Source: Pithys albifrons albifrons (lineage: Eukaryota > Chordata > Aves > Passeriformes > Thamnophilidae). Taken from it: a stretch of DNA of 64,000 nt. The position numbers and the translations under genes are program-made. The stretch covers positions 4,836,001-4,900,000 of the forward strand of contig NC_092480.1 in the NCBI RefSeq assembly GCF_047495875.1, given 5' to 3'. Below, piece after piece: positions 21,030-31,365 of the stretch. Below the pieces are notes generated by a model. It made no database searches. It saw nothing but the letters and a program-made list of their open reading frames with translations, and had not been told where the DNA came from. Position 1 is the stretch's first letter. Each line of letters starts with the position of its first letter.

Positions 21030-21605
21030 TGAGAAATATGGTGATGCAGCCTGTTTCTGCCTCTAAAAAGAGATGGTTATGGATTTGCATGCTCAGACAG
21101 GGCCATCTAAGCAGGACCACCAGCGAGCTCCTTAACCACAGAGGGTTTTTAGCTCTCCATACCCATCATATTCCCTCCCTCAGGAATTATGCAGGTTGGA
21201 CATGGATCCCCCAGATGGGCACCAGCATTAACACAGCTTGAACTGATGTGGCTGAGCCTGAGGCACAGCTATACAGGGGCTATTCGATTTATTTTTATTT
21301 GTGTTGTGTTAACCAGACCCATCTCAGAGCAAGCAGCTCGTTCTCAGAGACAGACCCTTAGAAGCAGCAGAGATATTATTATGGAGTATTTGCATTGCCA
21401 TAATACATGGTTGGCCCCATTACAGCACTTTCTGAGCATCTCATAATTACAGATGCCTGTAATCCTCGCAACCCTCTGCGAAGGCAATGTACCACTATTG
21501 CTTCCCATTAACAGCCAATGATCTCCGATCCGGGGAGGCAAAGAGACAGAATAACACTTATACAATGCTGCAAGTGCTCAGCAAGATTTACAAAAACATC
21601 AGTGT
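21030..21605. other. Candidate CNE with two POU octamers and a MIR-like part
   Basis: Unique AT-rich sequence with perfect octamers ATTTGCAT at 21083-21090 and 21388-21395, the latter within GTATTTGCATTGCCATAATA, loosely like a POU/SOX composite site. Around 21423-21520 the order GCACTTT, CTCATAATTACAG, TAATCCTCGCAACCCTC and CCCATTAACAG recalls the central part of the ancient MIR SINE. MIR copies kept in birds are often exapted as enhancers. Similarity was judged by eye. Confidence 0.45.
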
Positions 21606-21810
21606 GGGTACCTGACTCGTTCTGCTCCTTGGATAAAACCCGCCCAAGGCATCACAACTAAACCTGGTCACCCGTGGCACTGACTTAAAATCCTCTAAGA
21701 AAAGCATCAGGCAGAAGCATCACGTCCACCAGATCCATCCCACCTGCCCTGGCAGCTGCACTGGGAGGAGTCATGGGTAGTGCTGCTGGTTTAAAACGTG
21801 GTGCAGACAC
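21606..21810. other. Unique sequence, nothing recognised
   Basis: Short unique stretch between the CNE candidate and the pyrimidine minisatellite. No gene or motif of note. Confidence 0.45.
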
Positions 21811-22666
21811 TTCTCCTTCCATTCCTCCCTAGATACCCCTCCTCTCCCTTCTCGTTTCATCCCTCTCCACATCACTCTCCCTTGCCTTCTCCTTCCATCC
21901 CTCCCGTTCTCATTCAATCCCTCGCTGGGTACCATTCCCTTCCCTTCTCCTTCCATCCCTCCCTTTCTCCTTCCATCCCTCTCTGAGTACCACTCCCTTG
22001 CCTTCTCCTTCCATTCCTCCCCGTCTTCTTCCATTGCTCCCCGTGTACCCCTTCCTTGTCTTCTCCTTCCATCCCTCCCTTTCTCCTTCAATCCCTCGCT
22101 GGGTACCACTCCCTTCCATTCTCCTTCCGTCTCTGCCTGGGTACCACTTCCCTTGCCTTCTCCTTCCATCTCTCCCTGGGTACCACTTTCTTGCCTTCTC
22201 CTTCCATCCCTCCCTGGGTAATTCTCCCTTCCTTCTTCCATTCCTCCCCTTCTTCCATCCCTCCCCATGTAGCCCTTCCTTGCCTTCTCCTTCCATCCCT
22301 CTCTTTCTCCTTCAATCCCTCGCTGGGTACCATTCCCTTCCCTTCTCCTTCCATTCCTCCCCGTCTCCTTCCATTGCTCCCCGTGTACCCCTTCCTTGTC
22401 TTCTCCTTCCATCCCTCCCTTTCTCCTTCAATCCCTCACTGGGTACCATTCCCTTCCCTTCTCCTTTCATCTCTCCCTGGGTACCACTTTCTTGCCTTCT
22501 CCTTCCATCCCTCCCCTTCTCCTTCCATCCCTCCCTGGGTAATTCTCCCTTCCTTCTTCCATTCCCCCCCTTCTTCCATCCCTCCCCGTGTAGCCCTTCT
22601 TTGCCTTCTCCTTCCAACCCTTCCCGGATTCCTCTCCCTTCCCAACTCCACCATCCTTTTTCCCCA
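21811..22666 (+). repeat. Polypyrimidine minisatellite with ~320-340-bp higher-order repeat
   Basis: About 856 bp of C/T-rich sequence built from degenerate 20-40-bp modules such as CTTCTCCTTCCATCCCTCCC and CGCTGGGTACCA. A larger block recurs: CCATTCCTCCCCGTC starts at 22011 and again at 22351, and GGTAATTCTCCC recurs about 321 bp apart (22217 and 22538). Frames open on both strands (200-270 residues, Pro/Ser/Leu-rich or Gly/Glu/Arg-rich) reflect composition only. Confidence 0.9.
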
Positions 22667-24224
22667 GCTCCTGCCATGAAAGACACGGCTCCAGACAAAG
22701 TTGTGTTGCAAAGTAATTGCACCTGGAAGGCAGAGCTGCCTCTGCGCCCAAACACCGGGCGCTGCCGCTTTGAAATCTGCAAGAAATGCTCCGGAATACA
22801 TTGGGAATAAAAACAACAAAGAGGAAAATTGGGACAAGCCGCACTAATACAGTGGAGGTGGGAGCAGGGAGTAGGTGGAGTGTGGGGGTGGAATGATTCT
22901 CCTTATTCCCTCATGAGATATATAGACATACATATAATATCTATATAATTTTGGTTTTTTAAAGAGATGTTCCTGCTTTTTTTCCCCCTTGAATTCCAGC
23001 CTGGTTTCCAATGCTGCTGTGCCACTAACACCAGTGGAATCCGAGGCATGATCACATCTCACAGGGATGGACCTATCCAATTTTAAACCACAAAGCAACA
23101 ATGACCAAGCTACAGTTAGACCTTGGTCGCCAAAATCCTCACAGCCAAACCCCTGCAACCCCCATTTGCAGAGTGACAGAGATGAATAATCCAAATCCTA
23201 CTTCCCAATCCTCCTTTTTTTTTTTTTTAAACCCCCTTAGGATGCAATTTTTTGGATTGACATTTCTCCTGGCATGGAGATCTGGGCTGGGAGGCACTGA
23301 AAGATGGGGGATTAACTCAAGCAGACAGGGATACCCCTGGAAATCTGTGCTGTTCCCTGGAAATCACTTGGCTGTTCCCCTCATGTGTCACCTCACAAAG
23401 GTGATCCTGCTTGGAGCTCGACATGTTATCACCATTTCTTTTTATAATCCCTTTTATTTTGTTTGCTAAAGCACCTCACTTCAGTAATAACTTGGAGGGA
23501 TGTCTTGGGATGCCAAATAACAAAATGCATTTCCGAAGCGGCTTCATAATTAATGTTTGCATCGTTTATCTTTCATGGAAAGATTATTCTGACTAACGAG
23601 GTTCTGGGCCACTAATTCATTACAGTGCCTTGTCACTTCCTGCTCCTTCTTATTACCCAGAAATAGACTCATTAGTCAGAGTGCAATGACAGGGAGAAAT
23701 TGTGTTCGTTAATTTAATTCCTCTTCTCTCCCTTTCTGGGTCGGTGTTTGTCCAAAATCAGGGATTAAAAGGAGAGGGAGGAAATATGACCTGTTGTGGT
23801 TCTCGGTGCTTCCCCTGTGTTTTCCCATCTCACTCAGCGAGGCAAAGCACTCCTGAGTTCATCATTTCCCTGCAGTAACAGACACATGCAGGGATGGCTC
23901 ATCTCCCAGGGTTTGAGCCTCAAAGCTTTTCCAAGGCCTGGGAAATGCTGGATTGCTGTTGAATTTCTCCCATCAGCCACACTCGAGGGATGCAGAGAAC
24001 CAACTACCCCCGACTTGGCTGGAGCTGAAGCAAAGCAACCCCCACCAGATCCTGCTGAACCCACCCCCTTTCCACCCATCCCTATAATAGAGTTCCCCTT
24101 GGGGATTCCCCACCTCGATGTGATGGAATTCCAGCTCCATATTTCATGATTCCCCTTTTCTGTTTCCTCTCACTGCCTTGCTCCCAGTGGCACTTCCAGC
24201 TCAGCATCCCCAAAAAGCCAAAAG
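22667..24224. other. Unique sequence with CNE candidate at 23440-23740
   Basis: No gene recognised. Positions 22914-22975 are TA-rich and 23214-23229 is a T run. Positions 23440-23740 combine GCTTCATAATTAATGTTTGC, GTTTATCTTTCATGG, CACTAATTCATTACAG, ACTCATTAGTCAGAGTGC and GTTCGTTAATTTAATTCC, a dense set of ATTA/TAAT cores in unique sequence, a strong enhancer-type candidate. Confidence 0.45.
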
Positions 24225-24320
24225 AATCATAGAATTACAGAATATTCTGAGGTTGAAAGGACCTATAAGGAGATTGTTGATTAAAAGTTCCTTGATCTCT
24301 GGCAGCTTTTTGGGCCATAA
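24225..24320 (-). mobile_element. Old CR1 or SINE tail fragment, reverse orientation
   Basis: AATCATAGAATTACAGAATA and TTCTGAGGTTGAAAGGACC are the reverse complement of the tail shared by some CR1 lineages and the tRNA-Ile SINE. It points away from the young CR1 that begins at 24321. A short piece at 24653-24690 (TGGGGAACCTGTTCCAGTG) looks like another part of a minus-oriented CR1, so the young copy may have inserted into this older one. Confidence 0.65.
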
Positions 24321-24651
24321 GGGAAGTTGTGGCCAGGTGGGGGTTGGTCTCTTCTCCCAGGCACTCAGCAATAGGACAAGGGGGCACGATGGGCTCAAGC
24401 TCTGCCAGGGGAAATTGAAGTTGGAGAGCAGAAAGAAATTCTTTGCAGAGAGAGTGCTCAGGGATTGGAATGGGCTGCCCAGAGAGGGGGTGGATTCCCC
24501 ATCCCTGGAGGCTTTTCAGCTGAGCTTGGCCGTGGCACTGAGTGCCATGATCTGGTAAAGGGACTGGAGTTGGACCAAGGGTTGGACTCGATGATCTCGG
24601 AGGTCTTTTCCAACCCAATCCATTCTAGGATTCTGTGATTCTGTGATTCTT
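24321..24651 (+). mobile_element. Young CR1 LINE, 5'-truncated in ORF2
   Basis: Starts at GGGAAGTTGTGGCCAGG and runs through GGACAAGGGGGCACGATGG, GCTCAAGCTCTGCCAGGGG, AGAAATTCTTTGCAGAGAG, TGGGCTGCCCAGAGAGGGGG and the tail (ATTCTGTGATTCTGTGATTC). Almost identical to the copy at 20189 over their shared length, 4 kb away in the same orientation, so the two form a direct repeat of about 330 bp. ORF2 C-terminus open to its stop. Confidence 0.96.
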
Positions 24652-25234
24652 TAACCATTTTCCTGGGGAACCTGTTCCAGTGTCCGAGGGATCTGGTCAT
24701 GGGCAGCAAACAAATAAATAGACAGCCAAGAAAAGGGGGAAATAGATCCCAAATGGGAAAGGAAAACAGTCACCAGCTGGGGCTGAGGAAGAACCACTCT
24801 AAGGTTATTCTTCCACAGTATAAGGGGGAGCTGCAGGGACAGACATGGGAAATTAGAGAAGAAGGAGCAAAAGCTATTTAATCCCCTCCTATATGAGCTA
24901 AAATCTGAGCAATTCGCACAACACCTGCAGTATTTAACACGTTTGATACAGCAAAGCCAGGACCCAGCAGGGCACCACGATGGGCACAGGCTCCAAGGCA
25001 TCCAGTGCCAGGGCTGTCAGCAGGGAAAGGGTTAAAAGCCCTTGGATTTACACAGGTGTGGCAGCACGTTCGTGGTTTTCCTACAGGTAATTACAATAAT
25101 TGTGGAGTGTAAACACTTTACAGGAGAGATCAAAAAGAAGGGTGTGAATGGGAGAGGGGCGAGGACAAGCAAGATCAAAGGAAAAATTATTAAAATCTAT
25201 ATAGTGCTGATTTCTAATTCCTGTGAAGTCTGAC
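24652..25234. other. Unique sequence
   Basis: Aside from the possible CR1 remnant at 24653-24690 no repeat or gene is recognised. Positions 25085-25130 are AT-rich (GGTAATTACAATAATTGTGG) and could belong to a small non-coding element. Confidence 0.4.
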
Positions 25235-25835
25235 AGCGGGGCTGGAGGGGTGAGGGAACGGCCTCGGCGCCGCGTTCATCTCTCAGCCCATATAATTCCA
25301 CATTTTTTATTAAATCGTACATAGAAACCTCCATCCAGCACCGCCCCAAACCCAGCCCTCGCCATCCATCCGTGCCGCAGCACCACGGGGCACTTCTCAT
25401 ATCCCGACCACACTGAGCTCACACCACACTGAGCCAAACCACACCGAGCTCATCCTTTTGGGGAAGAAACTGCCCAAATTTATTGTTTTTCCAACCAAAA
25501 CTCTCGAGCTCGGGACTGCTTTGACTTTGCGGTCCCCCCATCAGCGATGCTCTAATCTGCGCTCGGCAGGAGGATCCGCTTCTCCCTGCGGGATCGGCTA
25601 TTAACAGTTGACGTTTCGTTTAAACAAAGCCTTGAGATTGTCCAAATATTTGCCTCAAACACACTTGGTGTGTTGCCTCTCAGCTCTGCTCCCCTCGGGG
25701 GTGTTCCGCTCTGCTTTCCCCATCCAGCCCGGGTCCCGCTGCCGCCGGGAGCGCAGGGATGGCATCTCAAGCATCACCAGATAACGCAGCGAACCTCGAG
25801 CCTACTCATTGACTCCCTCCCTCGCCCCGAAACAA
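25235..25835. other. CpG-retaining candidate CNE block
   Basis: Unique sequence with an unusual number of CpGs for this window (GGCCTCGGCGCCGCGTTC near 25260, GAGCTCGGGACTGC near 25507, GCCGCCGGGAGCGCAGGG near 25741) mixed with AT-rich cores (CATTTTTTATTAAATCG, GGCTATTAACAGTTGACG, CCAAATATTTGCC). It could be a cluster of enhancers or a weak orphan CpG island. No start codon with recognisable protein follows. Confidence 0.42.
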
Positions 25836-27970
25836 AACATCAAAGCGAAGGAAAAATTATCTTCTTGGAGCAAAGTGGGTTTTTAGTCATTTACTTTCCC
25901 TTTTTATTCCGCAAATCCGGGCGGGAGGAAAAAAGAACACCCAAAGTTCAACATGGAAATCAGACCGCTGACTTTTTTTCAAACCTTCCTTTTCCTCTCA
26001 GCTCCTCCAGAAAAAGATTCAAATTATACTGTTAATACAACTAATTAAGTGTTTGCAGGAATGTGCTTCAGCTCCTTGTCTCCATCCCTGCTTCTCCAAA
26101 ACCTCCACACTGGAGCAGCAAAACGTGCTTGGAAAAGGGTTTGACACTTCCTTTTTGGTAATAAACAGCTGGGAAACAAGGCTTAAAAACCACCTCCCTT
26201 ACAAGGAACAACAACGATCTCTGAGAGCCCCAGGGAGCAAAACTTGGGTAGGATGTCATGGGTAAAACAACTTCATATAGACCTGTGGTTTCCATGGCCC
26301 ATATTTATTGTCTCCCAGCCTCTTTTCCCAGTTCTGCCTTCCATTTGAATAAAAAATTTGCACATTTCCACGTGTTTCCCCAGCTCAGCCAGAGCCAGGC
26401 TCTGGGATAACCCTCTGAGCATCATCACAGCTGAGCAGGGAGGGTGGGACTGTGACCCTGTGGTCAATGAGGATTACAAGGAGCAGAACTGGAGAGGAAA
26501 AATAAAGGAAGAGCTGACAACAAGGGCTACTGCCCCACACTCATCCGGGCTCCACAGGGATTCTGGGAGAAAGGATGTGCTGCTCTTTGCTTAGGAAAGG
26601 ATTTTTGCTGTTGATCACAGGTGATTTTGCCCCTTCCAGACTCCCAGCTCAGCCTTGCAGCCACATTCCTGCTCAGCAATACCGTGTCCTGCCCATGTTC
26701 ATGTGGCTGTAAAGACATCTTGCTGCAGAGCAAAATGGGGCAGGAAATAATAATTCTTCCCTGGCCCTTCCTGGACGGTGCCCAGGGCATTTGGGGCTGT
26801 AATTCAGGTTTGTCTTGCCAGGCCAAGTTTCCAGGAGAAGTCAGCACACTCATGGAAGATCAGCCTGGAAAGGCCCCCAAGAAATTACCTCATTCCTCCT
26901 GCAGATCATCAGCAAAAATAAATTATCCCAGATATTCCCATGATGTGGTTCCCACATGCAATAGCCCAGAAATACAAGAGTAAGGTGGGCCCCATCACAA
27001 GGAGCTTTCAGGGATGAGAGGGATGCACAAGAAGATGTTCAGTGTCATTGCAACTCATATCCCAGAAGCTGAGACAGCATTTCCATGTGCTAACTGGACA
27101 TATTTCCAAATCCATCATGTTTTTTCCCCCATGCCAAAGCACTAAAACATTAATAAAAGGCTTCAAAAATGCCAATAACACTAATAAAAGGCTTCAAAAA
27201 TGCCAGCAATCCACCACATCCATACCCTTGATCCTTGGCACATCCAGCCCACCCAAAACCCACAGCAGCACCCAAAACCCAGGAGCAAATCCCATGCCCA
27301 CAATCCTGCCCCCTGGCATGTGCTTCTCCTGCCCACCAGCATCCCCCTCTGCTTCCCAATGACTACCAGGAAGGCCCTTCCTAAAGATTTTCCCTATGGA
27401 TTTCTCAAAACTGGACACAACAGAGGATTTGGGATGGCTGAGTGTCCCCCAAGGGGTGTATCCCTTTCCTGGAGTGGTGGCAGCCCCACCTGGAGTCACA
27501 TACCTGGACAGCTTTTGGATCCCTCTCTCCTGGTGCCACCAGCAGCTGTGCCTGTGTGGCTCCTTCCCTGCACGTCTTATCCCCCCCTTCACTTAAAGAA
27601 AAAAATAATCCAACTTTGCCTTAAGGATAAGTAGAATAAAATGTCACTTCCCTATTAGGGGGAGAAAAAAAAGAGAGAAGAAAGAGGGAAAGTATTACAC
27701 TCGTATTCTTTGAAATCAGGTCAGCTTAGAGCTTTGAAATGGCAAAAATTGAAAGATATTTTCCTCCCACTTCCCTTCCTCTTTTTTTCCCCAACTCTTT
27801 TAAAGGACTCTCTACTTTCAAAGGCTTCCTTGAGTCCAGTTTTCACTCTGGTATGGTGTTTTTTTTTCTCCCTGCTGAGGCAATGCCACACTGTGCACAT
27901 GGCTGCTTCCCCTTGGAGAGAGAGAAGGAAAGAGATGGAGAAATACAAAATAATAAATAAAGGAGAGGAA
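25836..27970. other. Unique sequence, no gene; small 31-bp duplication
   Basis: Open frames stay under 145 codons without domains. A 31-bp-period duplication of TAATAAAAGGCTTCAAAAAT lies at 27152 and 27183. Positions 27580-27690 and 27830-27870 hold A- or T-rich low complexity. Confidence 0.45.
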
Positions 27971-28150
27971 ATCAGAGAATCCCACAATGGTTTGGGTTGG
28001 AAGGGACCTTAAAGATCATCTGGTTCCACTCCCCTGCCATGGGCAGGGACACCTTTCACTATCCCAGGTTGCTCCAAGCTCTGTCCAAGTGGCCTTGGGC
28101 ACTTCCAGGGATGGGGCAGCTACAGCTTCTCTGCCCAACCTGTGCCATGG
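27971..28150 (-). mobile_element. CR1 LINE 3' fragment
   Basis: Reverse-oriented CR1: ATCAGAGAATCCCACAATGG, TTTGGGTTGGAAGGGACC, TTAAAGATCATCTGGTTCC, CCATGGGCAGGGACACC, GGTTGCTCCAAGCTCTGTCC, GGGATGGGGCAGCTACAGC, ending CTGCCCAACCTGTGCC. About 180 bp, 5'-truncated. Confidence 0.94.
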
Positions 28151-28829
28151 AGGGATTCACCTCAGTGTTACTAAGCTGAGCACTTTGGTGGCCTCACATC
28201 CCACTTAAGTGATGGGAAATCCAAGCCCAGGGGGAGCCCTGGAAGTCTTGCTGCTCCTCCTGCAACTCAGGACTTAATGAAGGGCTTTCTACAGCTCATT
28301 CCTGAATAATTTAATCCAAAATCTCCAAACCCCATCCTTTCCAGTGCTACCAGCAGCCCAACAGGCCCTATCCCTGCAGAAAGCTGAGTGCCAAAAAGAG
28401 ATATTTGTTATTAAAGAGCAGCTTTATCTCCCCCATCCATCCACCTGCCCAGCTTTACAGCACATGGATGAGCTCCCTATGGAGCACCTCAAACATGTGG
28501 GAATGCACAGCCTCACTTCCCAATGGGAAGGGGAGGAATTTCCTCTCATCCTTCCTGATGTCTCTGCAAAGCATCTGCAGCGCCGTGTGCTGCCTGAAGG
28601 GGAAAACCAAGGGTGTGTTTAGGACGTGGGGGTTATTCATTCAGGCTGAGCAGTGCCTTAATTCCCACTGGGAGCAGGTGGAACAGCTGTAGGACCTTTG
28701 CATCCATCCATATGCCTCTCCCATATGCTGGGATGGGGCAGTGGTGACAGGGACAGCCTGAATGCAGCAGCACGGATGCTCTGGAGGGAGGAGAGCACGT
28801 CCTGCTGTGTCCTGGGCTCTGCAACACTC
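28151..28829. other. Unique sequence, nothing recognised
   Basis: GC-moderate unique sequence between a CR1 fragment and the inverted repeat arm. No gene or motif of note. Confidence 0.45.
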
Positions 28830-29170
28830 CATCCCTCCTTCTCTGACTTAATCCTACTTCCTTTTCCCTTCTTTTTCCTATTAATTTTTTTAAAAATGCT
28901 TAGTTTTTCCCTCTCTCCTACCTTAGAGGATTCAATGCAACAAGAGCCAACCAGGACAAGGGTTGATACCTGGGATATTGGGGAGGAAGAGGGGCTGGGA
29001 GGAGGGAGAAGGGGTTTGGGATAGTCAGGGGTCTTCTGGTGTCTTCCAAACCCCACAAATCCTGCTGGGGCTGTAGCTGGGACTGCTGGAGGGAAGCTGT
29101 GAGGAGCCAGGAGAGTTGTGCCTTCCCCTCCATCCCTCTGGAATTGCAGGATCATGGGAGATTTGCAGGT
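28830..29170. repeat. Inverted repeat, left arm (~340 bp)
   Basis: Reverse complement of 31030-31365. Shared blocks include CATCCCTCCTTCTCTGACTT, CCTATTAATTTTTTTAAAAA, GGGATAGTCAGGGGTCTTCT, GTGTCTTCCAAACCCCAC, GTGAGGAGCCAGGAGAG and CCATCCCTCTGGAATTG here. The arms look about 85-90% identical by eye, with small indels. The family is not one I recognise. It could be a dispersed repeat (such as a solo LTR or DNA-element piece) present twice in opposite orientation, or a local inverted duplication. Confidence 0.9.
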
Positions 29171-29491
29171 TCATGGTTGATACTGAGTGGCACACACAGA
29201 AAAATCCTTCCTGCTCCAGACTGGCCCAGCCCACTGTCCTTGTGGTGGGCGACAGGGTTTTATTGCAGAGCACCAGACTGAGACGGCCCAACATTCCCTG
29301 TTCCTGACGAGCATTCCATCACCTCCAGCACCTCCAGCCCTGTGTTCCAATGTCACAGTTGGCTGCCAGTGCTCCATCCTCACCCCCCTCCTCCTCCTCC
29401 CCACCTTGATGGATCCACAAACTGGGTCATCCCAGCCCCACCTGCTGGCCCTGCACCCCCCTTGTGTGAGGACATGAGATATAAACCCTTT
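29171..29491. other. Unique sequence inside the inverted repeat
   Basis: Unique sequence between the left arm and the SINE; no feature recognised. Confidence 0.45.
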
Positions 29492-29634
29492 ATCACAGAC
29501 CTAATTATCCCAGACTATTCTGAGCTGGAAGGGACCCACAAGGACCATCGAGTCCAACTCTTCAGTCAATGGCCCACACAGGGGATTGAACCCATGACCT
29601 TGGCATTGTTACAACCAAGGACCTGAGGTTGATC
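29492..29634 (-). mobile_element. tRNA-Ile-derived SINE with CR1-like tail (TguSINE1-like)
   Basis: Read on the minus strand: a decayed tRNA-Ile head (CCAAGGTCATGGGTTCAATC, containing a Pol III B box GGTTCAATCCC), then GTGTGGGCCATTGACTGAAG, then the CR1-type part AGAGTTGGACTCGATGGTCC and GGGTCCCTTCCAGCTCAGAA. The A-box half is partly deleted. The tail suggests mobilisation by CR1 enzymes. Closely similar to the copy at 47836, but opposite in strand and more damaged. Confidence 0.88.
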
Positions 29635-31029
29635 CCTGCTCAGAAGATACTTCACAACTCCATTCCAGAGTTGACAAATGAACCCCACTCTAATGAATTA
29701 CTTGTTCTAACACCATCCTGAAATCAGGAGTGGTGACAGCCTGGCTGCTCCTGTTCTCCTTCAACTCCCAGGGTCTCCCCACTTGGAGCTTTAGGGGCAG
29801 AAGAGGCTGTGGTGGTTTCCCTCTTCTCCCTGGTTAAGGGTTTGGTGCAGGGAGGTGAAGGCAGGGGTCAAGTTCAGCTTCTTGCCATGGAAATCAAGTA
29901 AAATCCATGGAGCTGCAGCAGTGCCAGGCACAGCAGAGCCATCGCTAGATGGGGACAGAGTCCCACTGACGCCGGGAAGGTGCCCAGCATTCCCCAGTGC
30001 GGGCACTGGGATGCTCCAGCACCGCGGGGAGGGATCACAGCCCCTTCCCACTGTCCTGCTCCACTCACCACTGCAAAGCCTGAGTAGGAATGTGATAAAA
30101 ACCCTCTGGAATAAAAAAAACAAGGTGAGAGGAAAAACCTTTTCAGCAGGAATGTGTCCCCCCACCGGGTGCCCGCAGCATCCCCACTCTGATCCTCCTC
30201 TGCTTCCCCAGCAAAGTGCTTTGCTTTGTTAGCAGCTTCCGAAGATCTCCCTCTCCAGCAACTATTCCTTTGAGAGGAGCTCTTGTTCTCCCTCCTCCCT
30301 GCTTTGTGGCAAGTTTTCATGTTTATTGTGGGGCTTGGGTTGGTGTTGTGTTTTTTTTTTTCCTTTTTTTCTTTCCTTTTTTTTTATTTTCAGAGAGCAT
30401 ATTTATTGATTTTTCACACTGGGCAACGCAACACGTTCTGCACTTGTAGGGATCTTCATTTGCAGGACCCACAGGGCTCCCTGCCATCCCTCCTGGAACA
30501 GGGAGGAGGATTCAGGGACAGAAAATCCATGACAGCTTTAAAGTGTTGCTCCTGTCACCCAGCAGGACGCAGGTCCACGGCAAGCACATGAAAAGGATTC
30601 CTCTTTTTCATTTTGTACTGAAAAAAAGGGATGTGTTTTTCCTTCTGACATAATTTCCTGGTTAAAATCCTGCCCTGCAGCTTGTCCATGATGAAATCAC
30701 TGCAAATGACCCTGGGATGCTGTGGAGGGTCTGCTCAGCCCAGCACCAAGGGCAGAGCCACTGACCACCCTCCCTATGGACAACTGAATGAACATGTTTC
30801 TCCCAATTCTTTGTTTAAAACACCCCATTTCCAGCCACAGCAAAGGGAAGGGATCCTTCCCAAGGAACAACACGGAGGATGTTGCATCCCTTAGAGAGTA
30901 TCATTGCTGATCTTCAAGCACCAACCCCCTTTTCCAACATCTGTAAGTAAATCCAGGGTCTGAGCTGCCCCTTTGACCTCCCCTATTCCATCGGGACAGG
31001 AGATTTCTGGTCCTTGTCCCCTTCTAGGC
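29635..31029. other. Unique sequence inside the inverted repeat
   Basis: About 1.4 kb spacer between the two arms. No ORF with a recognisable domain, no LTR-element protein motif, and no transposase. T-rich low complexity at 30349-30391. The absence of mobile-element proteins argues against the arms being the ends of one autonomous transposon. Confidence 0.5.
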
Positions 31030-31365
31030 TTGGAAATCTCCCACAGTCCTACAATTCCAGAGGGATGGAGGGGAAGGCACAGCTCTCCTGGCTCCTCACA
31101 GCTTCCCTCCAGCAGTCCCAGCTGCAGCCCCAGCAGGATTTGGTGGGGTTTGGAAGACACCAGAAGACCCCTGACTATCCCAACTCTCTCCCTCCTCCCA
31201 GCCCCTCTTCCTCCCCAATATCCCAGGTATCAACCCCTGTCTTTGTTGCCTCTTGTTGCATTTAATCCTCTAAGGCAGGAGAGAGGGAAAAACTAAACAT
31301 TTTTTTAAAATTAATAGGAAAAAGAGGGGGAAAGGAAGTAGGATTAAGTCAGAGAAGGAGGGATG
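31030..31365. repeat. Inverted repeat, right arm (~336 bp)
   Basis: Counterpart of 28830-29170 in opposite orientation; for example GAGGGATGGAGGGGAAGGCA, CTCCTGGCTCCTCACAGC, GAAGACCCCTGACTATCCC, CCCAATATCCCAGGTATC, TTTTTTTAAAATTAATAGG and TTAAGTCAGAGAAGGAGGG match the complement of the left arm. Spacing between arms is about 1.86 kb. No terminal target-site duplication is visible. Confidence 0.9.

Noticed and set aside
21771..22844. Open frames of 200-270 codons across the pyrimidine array
   Set aside because: Composition effect of a stop-poor C/T-rich repeat, seen on both strands and in several phases.
28830..31365. LTR retrovirus with inverted LTRs
   Set aside because: LTRs are direct, not inverted, and the spacer has no gag, pol or env-like frame.
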